63,488 bases of DNA from contig JAITSU010000092.1 of NCBI GenBank assembly GCA_031287525.1, positions 1 to 63,488 on the forward strand, written 5' to 3'. Positions 31,966 through 41,192 of this stretch are shown in pieces (the stretch's first letter is position 1; each line of letters opens with the position of its first letter). The notes beneath the pieces are model-generated. The model saw only the letters and a program-made list of their open reading frames with translations. It was not told where the DNA came from and did no database searches. The translations under genes and the position numbers were made by a program. The DNA is from Zoogloeaceae bacterium (lineage in GTDB: Bacteria; Pseudomonadota; Gammaproteobacteria; Burkholderiales; Rhodocyclaceae).

Positions 31966-34490
31966 CAAATGATGTTCTCGGCAAAAAAATCCTTCTCGCG
32001 TTGGTGCCGCTGTTTTTGCTGGTATTTGCGGCGATCTCCGGCGTCATCATCTGGAGCGTGGCGAGAAATGTGGAAACGGACGCTGAAGACAATCTGAAAC
32101 GCATTGCCCGTATCAACGAAGCCAGGTTGAACGGGCTGCTCGCCAATGTGCGTGTGACCGTCGCCGGCACGGCGATGGCGCTTGCGAATCTTGACCCTTC
32201 GGCGCGTAACGCGCGTCTTCAAGGGGATCGCCTCGTGATCGCCATGTTGGGCAACGAGAATGTCTATAACGCCTGGGTAGCCTTTGAGCCGGACGCTTTC
32301 GACGGCAATGACCGGGCGCACCATGACGACTATCTGGGCGCGCCCAGCGGTCGCTATCTCCGCTCCTATATGCGCCGTGAGGATGGCAAGGGCGAGAATC
32401 TGATAGAGGACATGGATGAAGAAGAACTGGACGATACGACGGTGAGTCCGTGGTACACCACGCCCAGAGACACGGGCGCGCTGTTCACCGACATCTCCAC
32501 GGCGGATCTTTACGATTACGGGACTGACGAGGGCAGCCTCCATAGCGTTACCGTGTCCATGCCCGTTGTCAGAAACGGCAAGGTGATCGGCGTCGCCGGG
32601 TGCGATGTGCTGACCAGGGATTTGATACAGGACAGCGAACAGGCGGGCGGCATTGCCTCGTTCATCCTGTCGCCGGAAAACTTTTCCGTGATTTACGCGC
32701 CGGACAACCGTCTGCTCGGTATGCCGCTCGACAAACTTTTCTTTACCCACTTTGCCAGCATCAAGCGCGCCATGCAGTCGCGCGAGGAAATTTTTTTGAA
32801 AAACGAACCCTCCAAGGCGCTGGGCGAAGCTTCCTTTATGTATCTGAAACCTTTGTATTTGCAGGACTTTAGCGAAGAACTCGTCTATATCAGCGTGACG
32901 CTGCCGACCAGCGTGGTCTCCAGCGCCGTACAACAGGCGTTGTTCCCGATTGCGTGGGCGCTCTTTGTCATGTTGCTGGTTTTCGCCGCGCTGTTCCTGT
33001 TTGTGACGCGCTACATCGCCGCGCCCATCAATCGGCTGTGCGCGGCAATGGACGCCATGTCGGCAGGTCAAATGGACATCCGGGTGCCGGATCAGGACAA
33101 GCGGGATGAGATTGGTGTCATGGCGCGCGCGTTGCGTTACATGCAGCAGCAATTCAAGATGCGCTACGCCATCATGCTGCGCGCCCGCAAAAAGCTGGAT
33201 TTGCACCTTACCCTGAACGCGGCGCTGTATGAAAGCATCAGCTTTGAGGAATCCCTGCGCCGCATTCTGCGCGTGGCGCGGGTTTTTCTGGGCGCGGACA
33301 TGGCTTCGCTGATGATTCTGTCCCTTGGTCGCTCCCGGCTGTTCGCCCTCTCCGGCAAGGCGGGCGAATTCAACGCGCGCGGGCTGATTGACGGGCCGGA
33401 ATTCGAGGCGCACTCGGCGCTGGCGGCGGTCTTGCAGGGGCGGGATTATCTGCTCTTGAAAGCGGGTCTCCAGAACATGCCGGACATGCTGAATCTGGCG
33501 GATATCGCGCCCAGAGCCTATGCCGCCTGCGTGTTGCCGATACGCGCCGAAGGCGGCATTTTGCGCGCCTACCTGATTCTGGAATCCCGTCATCCCGGAC
33601 AAAGCGTGGTGCACGATGACGACGCCCTGAACTTTCTTGCCGCGCGTCTGTCCTGTTTTTTCATGCGGCGCGAAGCCGAGGTGGAAAAACAGGTCGCTGC
33701 CACGACACTCGCGCGCGCTACCGCGCAACCATTGGCGACGCCCGCCGCGCCTGTTGCCCCGCCCGTGCCGTCGCCGCAGTTGCCGCCGCAGTTACCACCG
33801 TTGCCCGCGTCGGAAGCGGAACCCGTCGAACCGGCTTTGCTGGTGGCGGTGTGCCGTGTGAAGGGTCTTGACGCCCATCACGCCATTACCATGATGGGCG
33901 GCGATGTCGGGTTATATCTCAGTCTGCTGCCCGTGGTCGTGCGTGAACTGAATGGCGCGGTCGAAGAAATGGCGGATTTTCTGGCGCGGGATGACGCGCG
34001 CGCTTTCGCCATTCGGGTGCACGGCATCAAGGGCGCGTTGAACAACGTCGGGGCGCTGGAATTGGGGCGTGTCGCCTATGAGCTGGAAATGGCGGCGAAG
34101 GCTGACCGCCTGGAAGAATGCCGGGAACGCTATTCCGAATTTGCCCGTTCATTGCGCGAATTTTCCGGCGCGTTGGCGGACATCCTGAACGGAACGCGGG
34201 TGGCGATGACGCGGGGGACATCCAAAGCCAGGGGCGACCCGGACGCATTGTGCGTCGAATTGGCAAATATCCATGCCGCGCTGGAAAATTACGACCTGAC
34301 GCGGGCGAGCGAACGTCTGGAGTACGCGCGGCAGTTTTCCTATGCGCGCGAAGGGATGCCCGCTGATGAGATGAGCATTGACGCCCGGCTTGAACAGATC
34401 AGCCATCTCCTGGAATCCATCGAATATGAAGACGCCAGCGCCGCCGTTGAACGCCTGCTGACCGTATTGAGGGAGGGGGATGCGCCATGA
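31962..34490 (+). CDS. Membrane sensor with Cache, HAMP, GAF-like and HPt domains
   Basis: An 842-residue protein. TM1 lies at about residues 8-30. A periplasmic double-Cache-like domain (about 40-320) contains VYNAWVAFEPDAFDG and APSGRYLRSY. TM2 is at about 326-348 and HAMP at 351-400 (APINRLCAAMDAMSAGQMDIRV). A GAF-like region follows (about 415-570), then a P/A-rich linker, and an HPt domain (about 630-750) with phospho-histidine H687 in VHGIKGALNNVGALELG. There is no histidine-kinase or cyclase domain: a ligand-sensing HPt is unusual. It overlaps its neighbours by 4 bp on both sides. As HPt it likely shuttles phosphate between the hybrid kinase and the HD-GYP regulator; this is inferred. 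Confidence 0.85.
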   Translation: MTNDVLGKKILLALVPLFLLVFAAISGVIIWSVARNVETDAEDNLKRIARINEARLNGLLANVRVTVAGTAMALANLDPSARNARLQGDRLVIAMLGNENVYNAWVAFEPDAFDGNDRAHHDDYLGAPSGRYLRSYMRREDGKGENLIEDMDEEELDDTTVSPWYTTPRDTGALFTDISTADLYDYGTDEGSLHSVTVSMPVVRNGKVIGVAGCDVLTRDLIQDSEQAGGIASFILSPENFSVIYAPDNRLLGMPLDKLFFTHFASIKRAMQSREEIFLKNEPSKALGEASFMYLKPLYLQDFSEELVYISVTLPTSVVSSAVQQALFPIAWALFVMLLVFAALFLFVTRYIAAPINRLCAAMDAMSAGQMDIRVPDQDKRDEIGVMARALRYMQQQFKMRYAIMLRARKKLDLHLTLNAALYESISFEESLRRILRVARVFLGADMASLMILSLGRSRLFALSGKAGEFNARGLIDGPEFEAHSALAAVLQGRDYLLLKAGLQNMPDMLNLADIAPRAYAACVLPIRAEGGILRAYLILESRHPGQSVVHDDDALNFLAARLSCFFMRREAEVEKQVAATTLARATAQPLATPAAPVAPPVPSPQLPPQLPPLPASEAEPVEPALLVAVCRVKGLDAHHAITMMGGDVGLYLSLLPVVVRELNGAVEEMADFLARDDARAFAIRVHGIKGALNNVGALELGRVAYELEMAAKADRLEECRERYSEFARSLREFSGALADILNGTRVAMTRGTSKARGDPDALCVELANIHAALENYDLTRASERLEYARQFSYAREGMPADEMSIDARLEQISHLLESIEYEDASAAVERLLTVLREGDAP

Positions 34491-36178
34491 GCCAACGTCG
34501 CATCTGGGAAAAACTCCTGCTGTTCATCGCCGCGCCCTTTCTGCTCTGTTTTGGACTGCTGCTGTTTTCCATTCTGAATTCCATTTACACCGACAAGGTG
34601 AGTGAGGTGCAAACGGCGCTGTCCTACCACGCACAATTCAATCAATCCCATTTGTTGGGCAAGGTTGACAGCGTTTACATGTCCATTATGACGGCGGCCA
34701 ATTTCCTGCGTACCCTTGACCCCCGTCATCCAGACGTCCGCAAAAGCGGCGAAAGCGCCCTGTTTGTCATGCTGGATAATCCCGACATTTACAACGCCTG
34801 GCTGGTCTATGAACCGAACGCCTTTGACGGTCGTGACGCGGCGGACAAGGAAGGTTATCCCGGCGCGCCCAGTGGTCGTTTCATGCGTTCCTTCAACCGG
34901 GGCGCAAGAGGCCCTGTGGTGCTCAGCAACATGAACGAAAGTGTCGTGGACGACTTGCTGCTCTCCCCCTGGTACGCGATCGCCAGGCAAACAGGGCGTC
35001 CCTATATCTCCGTCAACGACGATACGACCTACGATTACCTGAGCAATGGCGGCAGACTGGTCTCCGTCTCCATTGCGGTGCCGATTTTTCGGGAGGGTGT
35101 CTTCGTGGGTTGCGTGGGCGGGAGCATCCTGATTGACCGGATGATTTCCAGAGGAGAAGAAAGCCTGCCCATCGTCTCCGTGCTGTTTTCGCCCGACTAT
35201 CAGGTGCGCTTTGCCCCGGACGCGCGCGACGTGGGCAAATTTCTCGACGATATGGGGTTTTCCAGCGTGCAGGTCGTCAAACAGGCGTTTCGGGACGCGC
35301 GGCCGCTCTTTCTTTCTGGCGAGCAATTCTATTTTACCGGGGTGAAGTCGTTCGTTTATTTCGCGCCGCTGCATTTCAAGGATTTCGGGGTGACGAGTTA
35401 TCTGGCGCTGGGTGTGCCGGAGAGCGTCATCGACCGCTCCTTGTTACCGCTTGAAATTGGCGTGGCGGTGGCGCTGATTGTTTTGCTGTTGGTGTTTCTG
35501 GCGTTGCTCTTTTACGTCGGACGCCTGATTTCGCGTCCCATTCAGGCGTTGGCGCAGGTGGCAGAAAACGCTTCCCTGGATGGTTGCAGCCAATTCAAGC
35601 TGGAAGCGTCGGAGCAAACGGGTGAAATCGGACAAATCACGACGGCTTTCCTGAAGATGGCGACATCCCTGCAAGCCCGCATCAAGGATGAGCATTGGCC
35701 GCAGGACATGCTGGAATTGCACCTCATGCTGGAAGATGGCGTGTATCGGGGCGAATCATTCGACAGCCTCTTTCAGCATACGGCTTCCCGGTTTGCCACC
35801 TGTTTTGGCGCCAAACGCGTTGTGCTGGAGCAAATCGTGGGCAACGGAGTCAGTGTGGACGGGGGCAGCAACGCGCTGAACGTGGCGAGCTACACGCCGG
35901 ATGGCGGGCTTTCGCAGGAGCGACAGCCCGCGCTCTGGGCGTCCTTGTGGGCAAACGCGACCAATGAGGCGGCGGCGGAAAAACCGCTGGTCTGGCGTGA
36001 AAACACGGATGAAGCGCGGGATGCCGTGTGCGCTTTGCCGATTTGGACAGGCGACAGCTTGTGGGGCGGTCTGGCGCTCGTCTTTTCAAACCCGTTGTCG
36101 GAAACCCGGTTGCGGCATCTGGAATTCATCGCCGCCGGGATTGCCTACCTGCTGATGGCGAAGAAGGGGGCGGCATGA
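34487..36178 (+). CDS. Membrane sensor with Cache and HAMP domains, no output domain recognised
   Basis: A 563-residue paralogue of the preceding protein's sensory half. TM1 lies at about residues 9-30. The Cache region contains IYNAWLVYEPNAFDGRD and APSGRFMRSF, TM2 is at about 320-345, and HAMP is at 346-395 (ISRPIQALAQVAENASLDG). A C-terminal region of about 165 residues looks GAF-like but is weakly conserved. It has no HPt, kinase, methyl-accepting or cyclase domain. Sequence likeness suggests it arose by duplication of the upstream gene and lost the HPt. It may pair with the 842-residue protein as a co-receptor; that is a guess. Confidence 0.8.
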   Translation: MSQRRIWEKLLLFIAAPFLLCFGLLLFSILNSIYTDKVSEVQTALSYHAQFNQSHLLGKVDSVYMSIMTAANFLRTLDPRHPDVRKSGESALFVMLDNPDIYNAWLVYEPNAFDGRDAADKEGYPGAPSGRFMRSFNRGARGPVVLSNMNESVVDDLLLSPWYAIARQTGRPYISVNDDTTYDYLSNGGRLVSVSIAVPIFREGVFVGCVGGSILIDRMISRGEESLPIVSVLFSPDYQVRFAPDARDVGKFLDDMGFSSVQVVKQAFRDARPLFLSGEQFYFTGVKSFVYFAPLHFKDFGVTSYLALGVPESVIDRSLLPLEIGVAVALIVLLLVFLALLFYVGRLISRPIQALAQVAENASLDGCSQFKLEASEQTGEIGQITTAFLKMATSLQARIKDEHWPQDMLELHLMLEDGVYRGESFDSLFQHTASRFATCFGAKRVVLEQIVGNGVSVDGGSNALNVASYTPDGGLSQERQPALWASLWANATNEAAAEKPLVWRENTDEARDAVCALPIWTGDSLWGGLALVFSNPLSETRLRHLEFIAAGIAYLLMAKKGAA

Positions 36179-37155
36179 AACATCTTTTCATCATCAATCC
36201 CACCGCCTGGAACGTTCGGGGGCGCGTGGCGCAGGTGAAGGAAGAAATCGACGCCTGTCTGCGAAATTATCCGCAGCTATCTTATGTGATTCACGTCACC
36301 CGCTGGAGTCGGGATGCCGTGGGTTACATCAAACGCTTTTGTCAGCAGGAACCGGGGCTGGTGCGGATTTACGCCGTCGGCGGCGTGGGTACCCTGTTTG
36401 AAGTGGTGAACGGCGCGATGGGCTTGCCCAATGTGCAGGTCGCCTGTTACCCGATGGGGCGGAACAATTCCTTCGCGCGCGCCTTTTGCGGTGACGATTT
36501 CCATGTCTTCCGCAACCTCGAAAATCTCGTCTTCGCCGACGCCGTGCCGGTAGATGTGATTTGTTGCAACCATAGTCACTGCCTGAGTTTTTCCTTTTGC
36601 GGCGCCGAGGCGCTGGCAGGCGTTCATGGCGACGAACTCGTTACCCGCGCGCGCTTTTTGCCGCCGGATTTGTGTTATGCCTATGCTGGCGTCAATTCAC
36701 TGCTCCGCGCCAGCGCCCTGCGACATTACAACATCACGCTGGACGATCGCCTGAATCTGGATGGGGATTACCTCTCCGCCTTCATCGCCAACCAGCCTTT
36801 TTACGGTTATGGTTTTCGTCCCGGCATCGACGCCGTGCCCAACGACGGGCTGCTCAATCTTTACCTGTGGCGCTTGCCGCCGTCGGTAAGCCGCCTGAAA
36901 GTGCTGCGCGATTACCTGCGCGGGCAGTATTACAGATGGCGCAATTATGTGGTGCACTATCCCTGCAAGCGACTTGCCATCACTTCGGATGACCTGATCG
37001 CCATTTCCCTGGACGGTGAATTTTCCTACGCCACCACGGTGGAATACGAAATCATTCCCGACGGGCTGGATTTTGTCTGTCCGGCGGGGATGAAAGTCCA
37101 GAACCTGCTCGCGGCAACCCGCCGCGATAGCGCGTCCACGATGGTGGGTGCATGA
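36175..37155 (+). CDS. Diacylglycerol-kinase-like protein with altered nucleotide motif
   Basis: A 326-residue soluble protein with the DAGK/sphingosine-kinase catalytic fold. It opens HLFIINPTAWNVRGR and has YAVGGVGTLFEVVNGAMG where the family has GGDGT-x-x-E-V-x-NG, then YPMGRNNSFARAF (family: P-x-GT-x-N-D-F-AR). It ends with NDGLLNLYLWRLP and ISLDGEF, both family-like. The GGDGT aspartate is Val (GGVGT), and the P-x-GT threonine is changed too, so kinase activity is doubtful. The gene overlaps both neighbours by 4 bp in a signalling operon. It may be a lipid- or nucleotide-sensing partner, not an enzyme; that is inferred. Confidence 0.8.
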   Translation: MKHLFIINPTAWNVRGRVAQVKEEIDACLRNYPQLSYVIHVTRWSRDAVGYIKRFCQQEPGLVRIYAVGGVGTLFEVVNGAMGLPNVQVACYPMGRNNSFARAFCGDDFHVFRNLENLVFADAVPVDVICCNHSHCLSFSFCGAEALAGVHGDELVTRARFLPPDLCYAYAGVNSLLRASALRHYNITLDDRLNLDGDYLSAFIANQPFYGYGFRPGIDAVPNDGLLNLYLWRLPPSVSRLKVLRDYLRGQYYRWRNYVVHYPCKRLAITSDDLIAISLDGEFSYATTVEYEIIPDGLDFVCPAGMKVQNLLAATRRDSASTMVGA

Positions 37156-39533
37156 TGCGATACGCCTTCGACCTCACCCACGAACAGATTTACACGAAGC
37201 ACATCCGGTACTTTACGGTCCTGCTCATCGTGTCTTTTTCCACGGGCATGGCGATCTATCACGCGAGCTTCTGGCACCTCATGCCCGCCCTGTTCCTCAT
37301 GCTGCTGCCTCCCGCCCTGGGTCATCTCCGGTTTTCCCTGTCTACCCAGGCCTGGTTGAAGCCCATGCTGATTGTGCTGGCTTACGCCATCACCATGCTC
37401 GCGACCAATGGCGGCCCCTTTTATTTCATCATTATCCTCTCCGCTGCCGTCGTTTGCTTCGTCTACCTTGAAGGGCGCAGTTTCCTTTTGTTCACCGCGC
37501 TTTCGAACGTTATTTTGCTTTTTCCATTGCTGTACGCTTTTTCTTCAAAAATGATGGAAATGGGCGACATGGTGACGCTCCTGCTGGCTTATGACCTGTT
37601 CTGTCTGGTTCTCTACGGCGCGTTACGCATCATCGTGCAACGGCTGGCGGCATTGGAGAAAAACAGCCAGACCTTTGAAACCATCATGACGACGACGCCC
37701 AGCTACATGCTGATCAGCGATAACACCGCCGTGGCGCGCTACATCAGCGCGTCGCTCGCGGACTGGCTGGGCATTTCCAAGCGTCTCTACAAGCAGTCGC
37801 GCCCTCTGCTCGACCTTTTTTCCAATGGCGAGTTGAAGGCCATTTTTCAGGAAATCATGGAACAGCGCGGCTTCGTGGAAAAAGAATTCACCCTTACGCT
37901 TGCCGGACAGCAACACTACTTCATGCTGCGTTCCTCGCCGATGGAAAAAGAGGGCATCGCCCGCTATTTTGAATGGATGGACATCACGCCCATCATGGAA
38001 GCCAAGAATGCGGCGGAACAGGCAACGCTGGCAAAGAGCCAGTTCCTGGCTTCCATCAGCCACGAAATCCGCACCCCGATGAACGCCATCATCGGCATGA
38101 CCGAACTGATGCTCGCCAGCCCCCTTGCCTCCGACCAGAGCGCGCGCGCCCTCACCGTCAAGAGTTCCGCCATGTCGCTGCTGGGCATCATCAACGATGT
38201 CCTCGATTTTTCCAAGATTGAAGCGCGGCGCATGGAAATCGAGCGTCGCGCCTTCGACTTCGCGTCCTTCATCTACGACACCGTGAACATGGTGGGCTTG
38301 CACTCCACCGGCAAAGCCGGTCTGGCGCTCACCGTGTACATTTCGCCGGAGATACCGACCACGCTGATTGGCGACGAACTGCGTATCCGGCAAACGCTCA
38401 TCAACATCCTGAACAACGCCGTCAAATACACGCCGGCAGGCTTTATTGCCCTCAGGGTTTGGCGTGAGGCGCTGGAACACAGCGCCATGAAACTCTGCTT
38501 CTCCGTGCGCGATACCGGCATCGGCATCAGAAAAGAAGACATGGGCAAACTCTTTGGCGATTTCCAGCGTCTGGACGCCCGCAAAAATCGCAGCATCATG
38601 GGCACCGGCCTGGGACTCGCCATCACCAGGCGGCTGGTCGAACTCATGAACGGAGAAATCTCCGTCGAAAGCGAATACGGCGCCGGCTCCACCTTCTCAT
38701 GGTTCATTTGCTGCGAAAAACAGGCGAACAGCAAAGAAGTCGCCCGCGTCGAAAACCCCGACGCCATCCGGGGCGTGTTGTGCTATGAACCAAAGGAATG
38801 CAACGCGCAGGTGATGGACGAAATGTTCTCAGCCCTGCTCGTTCGGCATGAAACCCACAACAACGCCAGCGCCTTTCTGACGCGCCTGGAAACGCGCGAT
38901 TACAGCCATCTGTTCGTAGAGCAGAGCCTCGCCGAAGCCGTCAAGCCCTTCAAAGCGCCCGGCGTTACCTTGATTCTGCTCGCCAGAGGCGGTGAAAAGC
39001 CCGTTGAAGTCGGTCAGGACGAAACGCTGGAACGCCCCATACTGATCACCACCCTTTCCGATATTCTGAACGGCAGGGCGAAAAACGAACGCTACATGAG
39101 CGCCAAACGGGAAAACGCCACGCAAATCGGCAGCTTCTCCACCCACGGCGCGCGCGTGCTGGTCGTGGACGACAACGCCGTCAACATCTCCGTCGCCGCC
39201 GGACTGCTGCAAAAATACGGCATCGAAGTCGATACCGCGAACGGCGGACAGGAAGGCATCGACAAAGCTGCCGACAACGAATATGACATCATTTTCATGG
39301 ATCACATGATGCCGGAAGTGGATGGCCTGGACGCCACCCGCGCCATCAGAGGTCTGGGCGGACGCCACGAACACGACATCATCGTCGCCCTGACCGCCAA
39401 CGCCGTCAGCGAAGCCCGCGAAAGCTTCATCCAGGCAGGCATGAACGACTTCCTCTCCAAACCCATCATCATTTCGCACTTGCAGGAAATTCTGCTGAGA
39501 TATTTACCGGCGGAGAAGGTGGTGAGGGAGTGA
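37152..39533 (+). CDS. Hybrid sensor histidine kinase with C-terminal receiver
   Basis: A 793-residue inner-membrane kinase. About five to six membrane helices occupy residues 20-165. A PAS-like segment follows (about 172-285). HisKA has H304 in SHEIRTPMNAIIG. The HATPase domain has N-box LINILNNAVKYT, G1 RDTGIGI and G2 GTGLGLAI. A degenerate receiver-like stretch (about 535-650) precedes a full C-terminal receiver with D717 (IIFMDHMMPEVDG) and Lys in LSKPI. It has no HPt domain, so a separate HPt is needed; the 842-residue protein in the same operon has one. It is the last gene of the unit. Confidence 0.93.
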   Translation: MMRYAFDLTHEQIYTKHIRYFTVLLIVSFSTGMAIYHASFWHLMPALFLMLLPPALGHLRFSLSTQAWLKPMLIVLAYAITMLATNGGPFYFIIILSAAVVCFVYLEGRSFLLFTALSNVILLFPLLYAFSSKMMEMGDMVTLLLAYDLFCLVLYGALRIIVQRLAALEKNSQTFETIMTTTPSYMLISDNTAVARYISASLADWLGISKRLYKQSRPLLDLFSNGELKAIFQEIMEQRGFVEKEFTLTLAGQQHYFMLRSSPMEKEGIARYFEWMDITPIMEAKNAAEQATLAKSQFLASISHEIRTPMNAIIGMTELMLASPLASDQSARALTVKSSAMSLLGIINDVLDFSKIEARRMEIERRAFDFASFIYDTVNMVGLHSTGKAGLALTVYISPEIPTTLIGDELRIRQTLINILNNAVKYTPAGFIALRVWREALEHSAMKLCFSVRDTGIGIRKEDMGKLFGDFQRLDARKNRSIMGTGLGLAITRRLVELMNGEISVESEYGAGSTFSWFICCEKQANSKEVARVENPDAIRGVLCYEPKECNAQVMDEMFSALLVRHETHNNASAFLTRLETRDYSHLFVEQSLAEAVKPFKAPGVTLILLARGGEKPVEVGQDETLERPILITTLSDILNGRAKNERYMSAKRENATQIGSFSTHGARVLVVDDNAVNISVAAGLLQKYGIEVDTANGGQEGIDKAADNEYDIIFMDHMMPEVDGLDATRAIRGLGGRHEHDIIVALTANAVSEARESFIQAGMNDFLSKPIIISHLQEILLRYLPAEKVVRE

Positions 39534-39625
39534 TGTTGCGTCGGTCGAAAAAGTGAAGCGTCTTCCGACACTTGGCGGTTGGGCGCGACCTTGGTCTATT
39601 TGTCGACAAATAAGAGAACGAAACA

Positions 39626-39834
39626 ATGGCTAAGAAAGCAAAAACACAAGAACGATTGCTCGAATCAATCATGTGGAACTGTCGAAATGCCCTGCGCGGA
39701 ACGATCGGCGGCAACGGGAAGAACCGCGATGCCGTAAAAATGGGTTGATTAAAGGGGTTATGAAAATGACAAACATGTTGGAGTACAAGCACATCGTGCT
39801 TGCCCAAGAATGGAAACAACACCATGCTGATTAA
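39626..39834 (+). pseudogene. Broken start of a type I restriction methylase gene (hsdM)
   Basis: The frame from ATG 39626 encodes 40 residues (LLESIMWNCRNALRGTIGG, then NRDAV) that match the N-terminus of HsdM/N6-methylase subunits, and stops at 39746-39748. In a different frame, 39775-39834 encodes MLEYKHIVLAQ; EYKHIVL is the next conserved HsdM block (normally EYKHIVLGLIFLKY). Two adjacent N-terminal blocks in two frames with nothing after them indicate a decayed hsdM, or two fragments of different methylases. The DUF1016 gene follows directly and overlaps the second fragment. Confidence 0.55.
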
Positions 39835-40849
39835 CAACGACGACTATTTCCAGGTATTGGAGAACATCAAGGCGCAGATTCAAAACGCCCAGTACAGGGC
39901 TGTTTTGGGTGTGAATCGTGAGCAGATATGCCTGTTCTGGAACATAGGAAGGGTCATCATTGAAAACAGCAGGTACGGTAGTGGATTTATCGAGAACCTT
40001 GCCCGTGATATCAGATTGGAGTTCCCGAACGCCAAAGGCTATTCTGTCCGCAACCTGCGCTATATGCGCCGATTTGCCGAGATGTTCGATAACATCGAAA
40101 ATCTGCAAGCGTCGCTTGCAGATTTGACGTGGTATCACAATCAGGCGTTGATGGACAAGACAAAAACCACCGAAGAATATCTATGGTATGCAGCGAAAAC
40201 TCTTGAAAATGGTTGGTCGAGAAATATCCTTGTTCACCAGATTGAATATAAGTTGTACGAACGGCAGGCGTTAGCGGAAAAAGCGACAAATTTTCGGCAG
40301 GCTTTGCCCTCACCACAAAGCGAACTGGCACGGGATACACTGAAAAATCCGTATGTGTTCGACTTCATCGCCATTCGGGATAATATCATTGAGCGTGAAA
40401 TAGAAAATGAACTTGTAGCGAATATCGCCAAGACGCTGATTGAACTCGGAACGGGTTTTGCTTTTTTAGGCAACCAATATCATCTGACAGTAGGAAACGA
40501 TGATTATTATCTCGACCTTCTGTTTTATAACACACGGCTTCGCTGCTATGTCGTGATAGAACTGAAAGCTGGCAAATTCAAACCTGAGTATGCGGGCAAG
40601 CTGAACTTCTATCTTTCGGCGGTCGACGATATGCTGAAACACGAAAATGACAATCCTTCGATTGGCATCCTGCTTTGCAAAGAGCGGGACAAACTGACTG
40701 CCGAATATGCTTTGCGTGACATCAACAAGCCTATCGGCGTAAGTGAATACAAGCTGTCTGACTTTGTGCCAGCAGAACTGGCGGATACATTGCCGTCCGC
40801 AGAGGATATCGAAAAACGCATCGAAGGCAAATACAGCATTGAGGAATGA
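39824..40849 (+). CDS. DUF1016 (YhcG) family PD-(D/E)XK nuclease-like protein
   Basis: A 341-residue protein of the YhcG/DUF1016 family. The N-terminal part (about 1-175) has the family blocks LFWNIGRVIIE, GYSVRNLRYMRRFAE and LTWYHNQALMDK. The C-terminal YhcG domain (about 195-335) shows DYYLDLLFYNTRLRCYVVIELKAGKFKPEYAGKLNFYL, with Asp and E-x-K spacing of a PD-(D/E)XK nuclease. Members are often found beside type I restriction genes, as here beside an hsdM remnant, and are suspected in defence or DNA repair. ATG at 39824 is chosen by homology; the frame extends upstream to a TTG at 39800. Codon use is A+T-richer than the core genome. Confidence 0.88.
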   Translation: MLINNDDYFQVLENIKAQIQNAQYRAVLGVNREQICLFWNIGRVIIENSRYGSGFIENLARDIRLEFPNAKGYSVRNLRYMRRFAEMFDNIENLQASLADLTWYHNQALMDKTKTTEEYLWYAAKTLENGWSRNILVHQIEYKLYERQALAEKATNFRQALPSPQSELARDTLKNPYVFDFIAIRDNIIEREIENELVANIAKTLIELGTGFAFLGNQYHLTVGNDDYYLDLLFYNTRLRCYVVIELKAGKFKPEYAGKLNFYLSAVDDMLKHENDNPSIGILLCKERDKLTAEYALRDINKPIGVSEYKLSDFVPAELADTLPSAEDIEKRIEGKYSIEE

Positions 40850-41192
40850 TGATGCCATGCGATACGCTGGAACAGCAAACCACTACCGCAACCGCCAAAC
40901 GCTCGGCGCATGTGGTGCAATTTGCGGGATTTGTGCGTGACGATGGAAAAATATAGACGGTGTCTGCACTTTTGAGCTGGTCGCGCAACACCTATCTTTT
41001 CGACAAAGTGAAATGCTAAATGAGTACATTTGGTACGTCTGCAAGCCATTGAAAACGGCGGGTCGTTGTCCTCATCCCAGGTGTTTTCCCCCCGATTTTG
41101 ATGTTGAACCCTGAACAACCATCACCACTGCGCCAAAATTTCTCACGGTTAACTCTGTTCCATTTGATTGGATTTTGTGCTATTTTTATCAT
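40850..41192. other. Intergenic gap between the DUF1016 and AbiE genes
   Basis: About 340 bp without a recognised gene on either strand. It contains a small inverted repeat AAATG-AGTA-CATTT near 41017-41030 and the likely abiE promoter at its right end. Nothing else was recognised. Confidence 0.5.
41158..41186 (+). promoter_or_regulatory. Candidate promoter for the AbiE pair (possibly leaderless)
   Basis: TTCCAT - 17 bp - TATTTT, with an extended-10 TGC before TATTTT, would start transcription at or next to the ATG at 41193. No Shine-Dalgarno sequence precedes that ATG. TTGATT - 17 bp - TATCAT overlaps it as an alternative, but would place the RNA start inside the gene. Confidence 0.35.
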
